From the NCBI RefSeq assembly GCF_001758425.2, contig NZ_MDSS02000014.1, positions 1 to 64,000 of the forward strand: a stretch of DNA of 64,000 bases, in the 5' to 3' direction. The notes below the pieces were generated by a model. That model did not search any database, was not told the DNA's origin, and saw only the letters and a list, made by a program, of their open reading frames with translations. Positions 36,681-44,978 of this stretch are shown here, piece by piece; position 1 is the stretch's first letter; each line of letters opens with the position of its first letter. The stretch comes from Nesterenkonia sp. PF2B19. GTDB taxonomy: Bacteria; Actinomycetota; Actinomycetes; Actinomycetales; Micrococcaceae. A program made the translations under genes and the position numbers.

Positions 36681-37787
36681 GTGAACAGAACCCAGGCCAC
36701 GCTCGCCGACGGCCGCGAGATCTTCTTCTACGACGACGTCGCCCGCACCCGTCAGGTGCATGACACCCGCGATATCAGTCGCCCCGGCGGCGGCTCCGAG
36801 CTGCGCTGGGACGCCTATCTGGGCGAATGGGTGGCCGTGGCGGCCGCGCGGCAGAACCGCACCCACAAGCCTGCCACCAACGACTGTCCGCTGTGCCCCA
36901 GCACTGAGGAGCGGGCCACCGAGATCCCCCAGTCCGACTATGACGTGGTGGTCTTCGAGAACCGCTTCCCCTCCCTGGCCGGCGGGCCCGCCCTGCCCCC
37001 GGACTTCGCGGAGGCGGCCATCGCCGCCGGAGAGGACCTCACCACAGTGCGTCATCCCGGCGCCGGACGGTGTGAGGTCGTCTGCTTCACCCCCGAGCAC
37101 ACCACCTCGCTGGCCCAGCTGGACGTGCGGCGCCTCCGCACCGTCGTCGACGCCTGGGCGGACCGCACCGCCGCCCTGCTGGCGATGCCCGAGGTGGATC
37201 AGGTGTACTGCTTCGAGAACCGGGGCGAGGAGATCGGGGTGACGCTGCATCACCCGCACGGCCAGATCTACGGCTACCCGTTCCCCACTCCCCGGACCTC
37301 GAGGATGCTGGAGCAGGCACGAGCGACCCGCGAGGCCACCGGAGAGGACCTGTTCGCCCGGACGCTGGCCGCCGAGCGGGCCGCCGGGGAGCGGGTCATC
37401 GCCGACAACGAGCACTGGACCGCCTTCGTGCCGTCCTGGGCCCGCTGGCCCGTGGAGATCCACCTCATGCCGCACCGCAGCGTGCGCACCCTGCCGGAGC
37501 TGACCGACGACGAGCGGGACGCCTTCGCCGCGCTGTATCTGGATGTGCTGCAGCGCGGGGATCGGCTCTTCGCCACGCCGCTGCCCTACATCTCCGGCTG
37601 GCAGCAGGCGCCGGCCTCCGCCGAGGGCACCGACTTCCGGCTGCACCTGCAGCTGTTCTCCATCCGGCGGGCGGACACCAAGCTGAAGTACCTGGCCGGC
37701 TCCGAGTCGGGCGTCGGGGTGTTCATCAATGACATCCCGCCCGAGCAGATGGCTCAGCGACTGCGGGAGGCAGGTGAGACCCGGTGA
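36681..37787 (+). CDS. galT: Galactose-1-phosphate uridylyltransferase
   Basis: The 368-residue enzyme exchanges UMP between UDP-glucose and galactose-1-phosphate in the Leloir pathway. The catalytic HPHGQ histidine is at about residue 190, the CPLC zinc-binding pair is near residue 64, and late metal/structural histidines occur in EIHLMPH. The GTG start at 36681 has AGGAGAG upstream; the longer upstream frame is a shadow of deoR. It overlaps galK (GTGA). Confidence 0.95.
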   Translation: MNRTQATLADGREIFFYDDVARTRQVHDTRDISRPGGGSELRWDAYLGEWVAVAAARQNRTHKPATNDCPLCPSTEERATEIPQSDYDVVVFENRFPSLAGGPALPPDFAEAAIAAGEDLTTVRHPGAGRCEVVCFTPEHTTSLAQLDVRRLRTVVDAWADRTAALLAMPEVDQVYCFENRGEEIGVTLHHPHGQIYGYPFPTPRTSRMLEQARATREATGEDLFARTLAAERAAGERVIADNEHWTAFVPSWARWPVEIHLMPHRSVRTLPELTDDERDAFAALYLDVLQRGDRLFATPLPYISGWQQAPASAEGTDFRLHLQLFSIRRADTKLKYLAGSESGVGVFINDIPPEQMAQRLREAGETR

Positions 37788-38977
37788 CGGAGGTGCTGCT
37801 GGAACGCGCAGAGGCGGTGCGGGAGGAGTTCCGGAGGGTCTTCGGCGAGGCCGCCGACGGCGTCTGGGCCGCCCCGGGGCGGGTGAACCTCATCGGGGAG
37901 CACACCGACTACAACGACGGCTTCGTCCTGCCCTTCGCCCTGCCACAGGCCACGCTCGTCGCCGCCCGCCGGCGCGCGGACGGCCTCGTGCGGGCGCATT
38001 CGCTGTTCACGGGGGAGACCGTCGAGTTCGCGCTGGAGGAGCTGAGGCCCGGCGGCGTGGACGGCTGGGCGGCCTATGTGGCGGCCATGTGCTGGTCCCT
38101 GCGTACCGCGGGCCAGGCAGGTCTGCTCGCTGAGGACGTCGACGTCGCAGGCGTGGACCTGCTGATCGAGTCCGACGTCCCGCACGGGGCGGGGCTGTCC
38201 TCCTCGGCGGCGCTGGAGTGCTCCGTGGGGCTGGCCGTCGCCGACCTCGCCGGCGCGGCGGTGCGGCCCCTGGAGATGGCGCGCCTCGCCCAGCGTGCCG
38301 AGAATGACTACGTGGGCATGCCGTGCGGGCTGATGGACCAGATGATCTCCATGCTCGGGCAGGCCGGGCATGCGGTGCTCTTCGACACCCGCAGCCTGCA
38401 GCCCACCCCGGTGCCGCTGGCCCCGGAGGGCGACGCCGAGGTGCTGGTCATCGACACCAGGGCCCCGCATCGTCTGGTCGATGGGGAGTATGCGGCCCGA
38501 CGTCGGCAGTGCGAGGAGGCGGCCCGCGTCCTCGGTGTGGAGTCGCTGCGGGTGCTCAGCGACACGGAGGCCGACGTCGCCGAGATCCTCACCCCGGTGG
38601 AGGACGAGGTGCTGCGGCGCCGGGCCCGGCATGTCCTCACGGAGAACCGTCGCGTGATCGAGACCGTCGATCTGCTGCGCGCCGGCGACCTGGCCGGCGT
38701 CGGGGAGAGGATGCGCGCGTCTCACCTGTCCCTGCGGGACGACTATGAGGTCACGGTGGAGGAGATCGATGTGGCCTTCGAAGCGGTCTCCGCCCAGGGC
38801 GTGCACGGCGCGCGCATCACCGGAGGCGGCTTCGGCGGCTGTGTGATCGCCCTGGCTCCGGTGGGGCTGCATGAGCGGGTGCGGTCTGCGGTGAGGGAGG
38901 CCTTCGCTGCGGACCGGTTCACCGAGCCGGAGGTGTTCCGGGCACCGCCGGCCGCCGGTGCCCGCCGCGTGGTGTGA
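37784..38977 (+). CDS. galK: Galactokinase
   Basis: The 397-residue GHMP kinase phosphorylates galactose with ATP. The galactose signature GRVNLIGEHTDYNDG is near residue 32, the phosphate loop PHGAGLSSSAAL near 132, and the GGGFGGC motif near 346. Its GTG start overlaps the galT stop, giving coupled translation. It supplies galactose-1-phosphate for GalT from galactose released by the GH35, GH42 and GH4 enzymes of this window. Confidence 0.95.
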   Translation: MTEVLLERAEAVREEFRRVFGEAADGVWAAPGRVNLIGEHTDYNDGFVLPFALPQATLVAARRRADGLVRAHSLFTGETVEFALEELRPGGVDGWAAYVAAMCWSLRTAGQAGLLAEDVDVAGVDLLIESDVPHGAGLSSSAALECSVGLAVADLAGAAVRPLEMARLAQRAENDYVGMPCGLMDQMISMLGQAGHAVLFDTRSLQPTPVPLAPEGDAEVLVIDTRAPHRLVDGEYAARRRQCEEAARVLGVESLRVLSDTEADVAEILTPVEDEVLRRRARHVLTENRRVIETVDLLRAGDLAGVGERMRASHLSLRDDYEVTVEEIDVAFEAVSAQGVHGARITGGGFGGCVIALAPVGLHERVRSAVREAFAADRFTEPEVFRAPPAAGARRVV

Positions 38978-38995
38978 CGGGGGTGACCCACCCGG

Positions 38996-39346
38996 TCACG
39001 CCCGCAGGTCGAGCACCTGTCGCAGGCCCTCGTCGACTCCGTCCATCAGGTGAGCAGGCACCTGACCGACAGGGTGAGCATCGAGGTCCCGACGGTCGAC
39101 GGTCATGAGTGCCGTGACATTGGCGACGGAGTCACGAGGAAGACCCGTGAGGGCTGCTGGCAGGAACCTGTTGCCCGGCATGGCAGCGAGTGCGGTGTTG
39201 GAGGTCAACGCCACGACGATCGTGGTCGCCAACCGACTGGCATTGTATGAATCGTCCTGGATGATCAGCACGGGGCGCCGCTTGGCGGGGGCGCTCGAGG
39301 TCGGAGGCGGGAGGTGGCACCAATGGATGTCGCCCCTCCTCACCAT
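38996..39346 (-). CDS. MazF/PemK-type toxin
   Basis: The 116-residue protein has the MazF pattern: RRGDIHWCHLPP at the N-terminus, RRPVLIIQDDSYN, and VVALTSN, with a later PRDSVANVTALMTVDR. Family members are mRNA endoribonucleases held inactive by a cognate antitoxin. It overlaps the antitoxin gene by 7 bases. It is not obviously related to sugar use and lies convergent to galK. Confidence 0.85.
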   Translation of the reverse strand: MVRRGDIHWCHLPPPTSSAPAKRRPVLIIQDDSYNASRLATTIVVALTSNTALAAMPGNRFLPAALTGLPRDSVANVTALMTVDRRDLDAHPVGQVPAHLMDGVDEGLRQVLDLRA

Positions 39347-39582
39347 TCGTCGTCCCCGTCAGCCATGCGATGTCCGGAGGCGACGGCGAAGCGAGCCGAT
39401 TCGTCGGCATTGACCACATCCACGACGCTGTCGATGGTCGCTGTCGTGTCGTGGGCATCGAGCTCGTCCGCGTAGCGCTCGGCGGCCTTCGCGTAGAACT
39501 GCGACCTGTTCATGCCGTGTCTCAGTGCCACGCGCTCGGCGCGTTCGAAGGTCCCGTCGGGTACTGATATCGCAGTCTTCAT
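39340..39582 (-). CDS. Ribbon-helix-helix antitoxin
   Basis: The 80-residue protein begins MKTAISVPDGTFERAERVA and has GMNRSQFYAKAAERYADEL, a ribbon-helix-helix DNA-binding domain, followed by an acidic tail likely to wrap the toxin. It is first in a two-gene minus-strand operon with the MazF-like toxin. The ATG lies six bases after a TATACT box. Confidence 0.85.
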   Translation of the reverse strand: MKTAISVPDGTFERAERVALRHGMNRSQFYAKAAERYADELDAHDTTATIDSVVDVVNADESARFAVASGHRMADGDDEW

Positions 39583-39588
39583 GAATCG

Positions 39589-39594
39589 AGTATA
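39589..39594 (-). promoter_or_regulatory. -10 box of the leaderless toxin-antitoxin operon
   Basis: On the minus strand TATACT is followed by CGATTC and then the antitoxin ATG. There is no Shine-Dalgarno. Confidence 0.55.
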
Positions 39595-39622
39595 ACCGGG
39601 TATGACTCGGAGCTCCAGGAGC

Positions 39623-40012
39623 TCACCGCTTGTGCTCGAGCAGCTGGATGAGATTGCCGCAGGTGTCGTCGAAGACCGCCATGATCGCGGGGCCGATGTC
39701 CATGGGCGGCTGGGTGAACTCCACGCCGCGGGCGGTGAGGCGCTCGTGCTCGGCGGCGACGTCGTCTACGGCGAAGGAGGCGAACGGGATGCCGTCAGCC
39801 ACCAGCGCCTCCTTGAACGGAGGGACGGCCGGATGGCCGCTGGGCTCGAGCACCAGCTCGGTGCCGTCGGGGTCTTCGGGCGAGACCACGGTGATCCAGC
39901 GGGCCTCGCCCATCGGGATGTCGTGGCGGACCTGGAAGCCCAGCACGTCGGTGTAGAACTGCAGTGCGCGGTCTTGGTCGTCGACCATCACGCTCATCTG
40001 GTGAAGTCTCAT
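39623..40012 (-). CDS. VOC family (glyoxalase/bleomycin-resistance-like) protein
   Basis: The 129-residue protein has the two beta-alpha-beta-beta-beta modules of the VOC fold: MSVMVDDQDRALQFYTDVLGF, then TELVLEPSG and the second half ending GNLIQLLEHKR with a terminal Glu ligand. It is probably a small metal-dependent lyase, isomerase or binding protein. Its ATG overlaps the ArsR stop codon, making it the second gene of a regulator-enzyme pair often seen in actinomycetes. The substrate is unknown. Confidence 0.88.
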   Translation of the reverse strand: MRLHQMSVMVDDQDRALQFYTDVLGFQVRHDIPMGEARWITVVSPEDPDGTELVLEPSGHPAVPPFKEALVADGIPFASFAVDDVAAEHERLTARGVEFTQPPMDIGPAIMAVFDDTCGNLIQLLEHKR

Positions 40013-40314
40013 CGGGGTTCCTCCTGGTCAGGTGGGGTGGTGTGCGTCGGGATCAGCCAGCGGTCCACGATCGGCTGCAGCGGGGCGGTGTTGATGCGGT
40101 GGATCTTGTAGCGGCCGCGCCGGGAGGTCTCCACCAGCCCGGCCTCCTCCAGGACGTCCACGTGCTGGGAGATCGCCTGCCGGGACGAGCTCAGCTGGTG
40201 CTTCGCGTAGAGCCGGGAGCAGATCTCGAAGAGCGTCTGCTCCTCGTTCTCCGTGAGTCCGTCGAGGATCGCCCGGCGCGTGGGGTCGGCGAGGGCTTTG
40301 AAGACGTCGGCCAT
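40009..40314 (-). CDS. ArsR-family winged-helix regulator
   Basis: The 101-residue regulator opens with ADVFKALADPTRRAILDGL and contains SSSRQAISQHVDVLEEAGLV, the recognition helix region. The cysteine metal-site motif of ArsR/SmtB is absent, so it is probably an autoregulated switch for the VOC gene. It appears to be leaderless. Confidence 0.88.
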   Translation of the reverse strand: MADVFKALADPTRRAILDGLTENEEQTLFEICSRLYAKHQLSSSRQAISQHVDVLEEAGLVETSRRGRYKIHRINTAPLQPIVDRWLIPTHTTPPDQEEPR

Positions 40315-40320
40315 GCCCGC

Positions 40321-40350
40321 ACATTACGCAAGTGACTGATTGCATGTCAA
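40321..40350 (-). promoter_or_regulatory. Leaderless promoter and operator of arsR-VOC
   Basis: On the minus strand TTGACA (40350-40345) and TAATGT (40326-40321) are 18 bases apart, and the ATG follows six bases after the -10. The spacer holds an imperfect palindrome, CAATCAGTCACTTG, a plausible ArsR binding site. Confidence 0.65.
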
Positions 40351-40414
40351 GCATTCCAGGGCCGTCATTCCCGTCGGGGGTGACGGTCCTCTGGCAACGT
40401 CGGGCCTATATCGA

Positions 40415-40433
40415 TACAGTGATGCTGATCACC
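40415..40433 (+). promoter_or_regulatory. -10 box and CRP/GlxR-like site upstream of the Gfo-ThuA-Gfo operon
   Basis: TACAGT (40415-40420) is a candidate -10. AGTGATGCTGATCACC (40418-40433) is a palindromic GTGA-N6-TCAC site overlapping it. The -35 is weak (CTGGCA near 40391). Confidence 0.5.
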
Positions 40434-40471
40434 AGTTCATGCCAGACCTTCCCATGCCTCAAGGAGAGACG

Positions 40472-41645
40472 ATGTCTCAACCTGTCCGGATCGCGGTCAT
40501 CGGCCATGCTTCATGGGTGCGGCCCATCTGCACGCCTGGCGCACCGCGCCGCGCTTCTTCGATCTCCCGCGTCGGCCCGAGGTCGCGCTGCTCGTCGGAC
40601 GGGACGAGGCCCGCACCCGCGCGGCGGCCGAGAAGCTCGGCGTCGAGGAGATCGCCACCGACTGGCGCGACGCCGTGACCCGGGAGGACATCGACGTCGT
40701 CGACATCTGCACCCCCGGTGACACCCACGCGGTGATCGCGGAGGCCGCCCTGGCCGCAGGCAAGCATGTGCTGTGCGAGAAGCCGCTGGCCAACTCGGTG
40801 CAGGAGGCGGAGTCCATGGCCGCCGCCGCGGCGCAGGCGGCCGAGCGGGGTGTCCACACGTTCTGCGGCTTCAGCTACCGCCGCACCCCGGCGCTGGCCC
40901 TGGCTCGCCGCTTCGTGGAGGAGGGGCGGCTGGGCGAGATCCGGCATGTGCGGGCGCAGTACCTGCAGGACTGGCTCTCCGACGCGGACGCGCCGCTGAC
41001 CTGGCGACTGGACAAGGAGACTGCCGGCAGCGGCGCCCTGGGCGACATCGGCGCCCACTCCATCGACGCCGCCCAGTGGGTGACCGGCCAGCAGATCGAC
41101 GGCGTCTCGGCGCTGCTGCACACCTTCGTCACCTCCCGCCCGGTCTCCGGCTCCGCGGAAGGGCTCGGCGCGCCGGGGACGTGACCGGGGAGCGCGGGCC
41201 GGTGACGGTCGACGACGCGGCCGCCTTCACCGCCCGGTTCTCCGGCGGCGCGGTGGGCGTCTTCGAGGCCACCCGGTTCGCCCTGGGCCGGCGCAACGCC
41301 AACCGGCTGGAGATCAACGGCTCCCGAGGCTCGGTGGCCTTCGACTTCGAGCGGATGAACCAGCTGGAGTACTTCGACGGCGATGACCCCCAGCAGACCC
41401 AGGGATTCCGGACCATCCAGGTCACCGACGCCGTCCACCCCTACACCGACCACTGGTGGCCGGTGGGTCACGGCCTGGGCTACGGGGACCTCTTCGTGCA
41501 CCAGGTGGCCGACGTGCTGACCGCCCTGGATGCCCCCGAGGGTGCCCGGCCCGACTTCGGGGAGGCCCTCGACGTCCAGCGCGTGCTCGACGCCGTGGAG
41601 CGCAGCGCCGAGGATTCCAGCCGGTACACCTCCGTGACCCGCTGA
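40472..41645 (+). CDS. Gfo/Idh/MocA family oxidoreductase, two frameshifts
   Basis: The ATG at 40472 follows AAGGAGAG. The Rossmann motif is split by one lost base: VRIAVIGH, then MGAAHLHAW in the next frame (CATGGC read as CATGC). The middle part has VLCEKPLA (EKP motif). A second lost base near 41180 moves the C-terminal domain (TVDDAAAFTARFSGGAVGVFEATRF) to a third frame ending at 41645. Repaired, it is a normal enzyme of about 391 residues. It heads an operon with ThuA and a second Gfo/Idh gene, probably oxidising a sugar or glycoside. Confidence 0.82.
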
Positions 41646-41704
41646 GGGCCGCCTGATCGCCTGACCACCCCTTCGTCTGACCACGTTTTCGTCTGAGGAG
41701 ATCC

Positions 41705-42391
41705 ATGACCAAGAGAGCGCTCATCGTCCGCGGCGGCTGGGACGGCCACCAGCCCATGGAGGCCACCGAGCTGTTCCTGCCGTTCCTTCGGGAGAACGGC
41801 TACGACTGCCAGGTGCACGATTCCCCCGAGGTCTACGCCGATGCGGACACGATGGGGGAGGTGGATCTGATCGTGCAGTGCATGACCATGTCCACCATTG
41901 AGGCCGACCAGCTCACGGGCCTGCGCACCGCCGTCGCCGGTGGGGCCGGTCTGGCCGGCTGGCACGGCGGCATCGCCGACTCCTACCGGAACAGCGACGG
42001 GTACCTGCAGCTGATCGGCGGCCAGTTCGCCCACCACCCGCCGGTGGCGCCGGAGGAGCGCACGGGTGAGCAGTCCGACTACTACATCCCGTATCGGGTG
42101 GACGTCCTGGAGAAGGACCACCCGATCACCCGCGGCATCGAGAGCTTCGACCTGGTCACCGAGCAGTACTGGGTGCTGCACGATGACCTGATCGACGTGC
42201 TGGCCACCACCACGCTGCCTCGTCGGGACTTCGACGATTGGGAGCGCCCGCACGTCAACCCGGCCGTGTGGACTCGCCGCTGGGGGAAGGGGCGGGTCTT
42301 CGTCTCCACTCCGGGCCACCGGGTGGAGGTCCTGGAGCATCCCAGTGTCCGCACCATCATCGAACGGGGGATGCTGTGGGCGAGTCGATGA
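41705..42391 (+). CDS. ThuA-like (trehalose utilisation) domain protein
   Basis: The 228-residue protein has the ThuA class-I-glutamine-amidotransferase-like fold: ALIVRGGWDGHQP, then LAGWHGGIADSYRN, GGQFAHHPP and YVIDV-like strands ending KGRVFVSTPGH. The fold lacks an evident catalytic cysteine triad. ThuA-type proteins co-occur with Gfo/Idh oxidoreductases and are linked to 3-keto sugar formation, but the reaction is not settled. Its TGA overlaps the next ATG. Confidence 0.85.
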   Translation: MTKRALIVRGGWDGHQPMEATELFLPFLRENGYDCQVHDSPEVYADADTMGEVDLIVQCMTMSTIEADQLTGLRTAVAGGAGLAGWHGGIADSYRNSDGYLQLIGGQFAHHPPVAPEERTGEQSDYYIPYRVDVLEKDHPITRGIESFDLVTEQYWVLHDDLIDVLATTTLPRRDFDDWERPHVNPAVWTRRWGKGRVFVSTPGHRVEVLEHPSVRTIIERGMLWASR

Positions 42392-43551
42392 GCGAGGAGA
42401 TGAGCGATCAGGGAGGCCAGGTGCGGCCTGGAGCGGAGCACGTGCGTCTCGGCATGGTCGGCGCCGGGAACATCAGCGGCCAGTACTTGGAGACGATCAG
42501 CCGGCTGGAGGCCCTCGAGCTCGTCGCCGTCGCGGATCTTGACCTGGACCGTGCGCGAGCCGTGGCCGAGCCCCACGGGGCGGCCGCGGAGGACCTGGAC
42601 GGGCTGCTGGGGCGTGACGATGTGGACCTCGTGCTCAACCTGACGGTGCCGCAGGCCCACGCCGACGTCTCCTCCGCGGCGATCCGTGCGGGCAAGGGCG
42701 TCTACGCGGAGAAGCCCTTCACCGCCGACGTCGCCTCCGGGCGCGAGGTGCTCCGGCAGGCGCGCGAGGCCGGGGTGGTCATCGGCAGCGCCCCGGACAC
42801 TGTGCTGGGCACCGGGGTGCAGACGGCCCGCGCCGCACTCGACGCCGGGCAGATCGGCACCCCCATGAGCGCCACGGCGACCATGGTCATCCCCGGGCAC
42901 GAGGCCTGGCACCCGAACCCGGACTTCTACTACCAGCCCGGCGGCGGCCCGCTGCTGGACATGGGCCCCTACTACCTGACCACCTTGGTGACCCTGTTGG
43001 GTCCGGTCCGGCAGGTCATCGGTGCCGCCGGCGCGCTGCGGGACGAGCGGGTCATCGGCTCCGGCCCCCGAGCCGGGGAGCGCATCCCGGTCACCACGCC
43101 GAGCCACGTGACCGGCGCGCTGGTCCACACCTCGGGTGCCATCTCCACCGTGGTGATGAGCTTCGACGGCGCGGCCACCCATGCCGCGCCGATCGAGATC
43201 CAGGGCACCGCGGGCGCGCTCGCAGTGCCCGACCCCAACCGCTTCGACGGCTCCGTGTCCCTGTTCCGCGGCGGTGCCGGCTGGCAGGAGCTGCCGGTTG
43301 CGGCCGGTTACCGGGAGGCCGCCCGCGGCTATGGGATCGCCGATCTGCTCTGGTCCGGCGCCTTTGACGGGGACCCCCTGCGCGGGCGGGCCCAGGGAGA
43401 GCTGGGGCTTCACGTGCTGGAGGTCATGGAGGGGCTGCTGTCCTCGGCGACGGCCGGTCGGGCCGTGGACATGACCACCACGACGGAGCGTCCGGAGCCG
43501 GTGCCGCTCAGCTCCGCAGCGCATCCGGCAGCAGCGCAGCGTGCGCGGTGA
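42388..43551 (+). CDS. Gfo/Idh/MocA family oxidoreductase
   Basis: The 387-residue enzyme has LGMVGAGNISGQYLET (Rossmann), VYAEKPFTADVASG (EKP motif) and GGGPLLDMGPYYLTTLV, typical of inositol/sugar dehydrogenases. The start at 42388 overlaps the ThuA stop codon (ATGA). The C-terminus runs 44 bases past the convergent GH4 stop, an unusual overlap that could also mean a lost base near the 3' end. Likely partner of ThuA and the first Gfo/Idh in oxidative sugar breakdown. Confidence 0.87.
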   Translation: MSEEMSDQGGQVRPGAEHVRLGMVGAGNISGQYLETISRLEALELVAVADLDLDRARAVAEPHGAAAEDLDGLLGRDDVDLVLNLTVPQAHADVSSAAIRAGKGVYAEKPFTADVASGREVLRQAREAGVVIGSAPDTVLGTGVQTARAALDAGQIGTPMSATATMVIPGHEAWHPNPDFYYQPGGGPLLDMGPYYLTTLVTLLGPVRQVIGAAGALRDERVIGSGPRAGERIPVTTPSHVTGALVHTSGAISTVVMSFDGAATHAAPIEIQGTAGALAVPDPNRFDGSVSLFRGGAGWQELPVAAGYREAARGYGIADLLWSGAFDGDPLRGRAQGELGLHVLEVMEGLLSSATAGRAVDMTTTTERPEPVPLSSAAHPAAAQRAR

Positions 43552-44956
43552 GCAGCTCCTCGGTCATCTCACGGATCTCCTCCACCGTGAGCAGGGCGGC
43601 GGTGAGCGGGTCCAGGGCGACGGCGTGATGGACGTGCTCGCGCGAGCCCTCCAGAGCTGCGCGCACGGCCAGCTCCTGCACGTTGACGTTGGTCCGGTTC
43701 ACCGCGGCCAGCTGCGGGGGCAGATCGCCGAAACGGGTGGGCCGCACCCCGGCGCCGTCCACGAGGCAGGCGACCTCCACGCAGGCTGATCCCGGCAGGT
43801 TCGTGATCACGGAGCCTTGGGAGCCGGGGGCGAATCCGGCGTCGCTGTTGGGGACGTTGCCGTGCACCACGGCCGGCCGGCCGGTGACCATCGCATTGAC
43901 GATGATCGCCCCGTACTCCACTGACGGCTTCAGCTCCGCCTGCAGCTCGGCCAGTTGATCGCTGAGATCCCCGGATTCGTCATGGGCGGCACAGATCTCG
44001 TAGTAGTCCCAGCGGCTGGGGATGTACTCCTCCACCAGCTCCGGAGTCTTGCGGAAGTAGGGCAGGTATTCGGAGGCGTGGTGGCTGGACTCGGTCTGGA
44101 AGTGTCCGAAGGTCTGCATGATCGCTGTGCGGACCTGCTCGTTGCCGCCCTCGTAGTCGCTGGCGGCGTCAGCTTCGCCACTGTGGTCGCCGTCGTCGGC
44201 GGTCAGCGATGCCGCCGCCCGTCCGCGCCGGTGCCGGGCGCCCATGACCTCTCGCAGCCGCGGGTACAGGTCCTCCTCCCCGCGGCGGAAGGAGAGGATC
44301 CAGGCCTGGTGATTGATGCCTGCGCTGGTGAAGGTGACGTCCTCATAGGGCACGCCCAGGGTGCGGGCCAGCATCCGGGTGGTGCCCTGCACGCTGTGGC
44401 ACAGCCCCACGGTGCGGAGCCCCTCGGCGTTCAGGTAGGCGGTGGCCATGGCCATGGGGTTGGCGTAGTTGATGAACTGCGCGTCGGGGCACAGCTCGAG
44501 GGCGTCCTCGGCGATCGCGTCGTAGGCGGTCACGGAGCGCAGGAAGCGGAACACGCCGCCGGGGCCGAGGGTGTCGCCCACCGCCTGGTCGATGCCGTGG
44601 CGGCGGGGGATCTCGACGTCGTGCCGGTAGGACTCGATGCCGCCCACCTGGAAGGTGATGATGACGACGTCGGCGCCTCGGAGGGCTTCGCGGCGGTCGG
44701 TGGTCTGCTCGACGACGGTGGGGAACCCGTGATGCTCCACCAGGCGACGGGCCGCGCCGGCGACGCGGTCGAGCCGCTGCGGGTCGATGTCCATCAGGGC
44801 CAGCGTCGCGCCGCGCAGGGCGGGGAAGCTGACCAGGTCTCCGATGAGGCGGAAGGGGAACACGAATCCTCCGGCGCCGATGATGGCGATCCGGGGTCCT
44901 GCAGGTGCGTGCTCGATGCTGACGGGGGCGGGGGCTTCTGCTGTGATGTGGCTCAT
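43508..44956 (-). CDS. GH4-family glycosidase (alpha-galactosidase/alpha-galacturonidase type)
   Basis: The 482-residue protein has the NAD-binding GAGGFVFP near residue 28, FINYANPMAMATAYL, LCHSVQGTTRML (Cys and His metal ligands near residue 180) and TSAGINHQAWILSF, the GH4 alpha-galactosidase pattern. GH4 enzymes use NAD+ and Mn2+ in a redox-elimination mechanism. In a pectin locus alpha-galacturonidase activity is as likely as melibiase activity. The start is the ATG at 44956, seven bases after an apparent -10, with the divergent AraC gene 22 bases away. Confidence 0.88.
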   Translation of the reverse strand: MSHITAEAPAPVSIEHAPAGPRIAIIGAGGFVFPFRLIGDLVSFPALRGATLALMDIDPQRLDRVAGAARRLVEHHGFPTVVEQTTDRREALRGADVVIITFQVGGIESYRHDVEIPRRHGIDQAVGDTLGPGGVFRFLRSVTAYDAIAEDALELCPDAQFINYANPMAMATAYLNAEGLRTVGLCHSVQGTTRMLARTLGVPYEDVTFTSAGINHQAWILSFRRGEEDLYPRLREVMGARHRRGRAAASLTADDGDHSGEADAASDYEGGNEQVRTAIMQTFGHFQTESSHHASEYLPYFRKTPELVEEYIPSRWDYYEICAAHDESGDLSDQLAELQAELKPSVEYGAIIVNAMVTGRPAVVHGNVPNSDAGFAPGSQGSVITNLPGSACVEVACLVDGAGVRPTRFGDLPPQLAAVNRTNVNVQELAVRAALEGSREHVHHAVALDPLTAALLTVEEIREMTEELLTAHAALLPDALRS

Positions 44957-44962
44957 AGTTGC

Positions 44963-44969
44963 TACGCTA
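44963..44969. promoter_or_regulatory. Overlapping divergent -10 boxes of GH4 and AraC genes
   Basis: TACGCT reads rightward (44963-44968) and TAGCGT reads leftward (44969-44964). Each lies 7 bases before a start codon (GTG 44976 or ATG 44956). Both genes would be leaderless and could not initiate at once. Confidence 0.45.
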
Positions 44970-44978
44970 GACCGGGTG

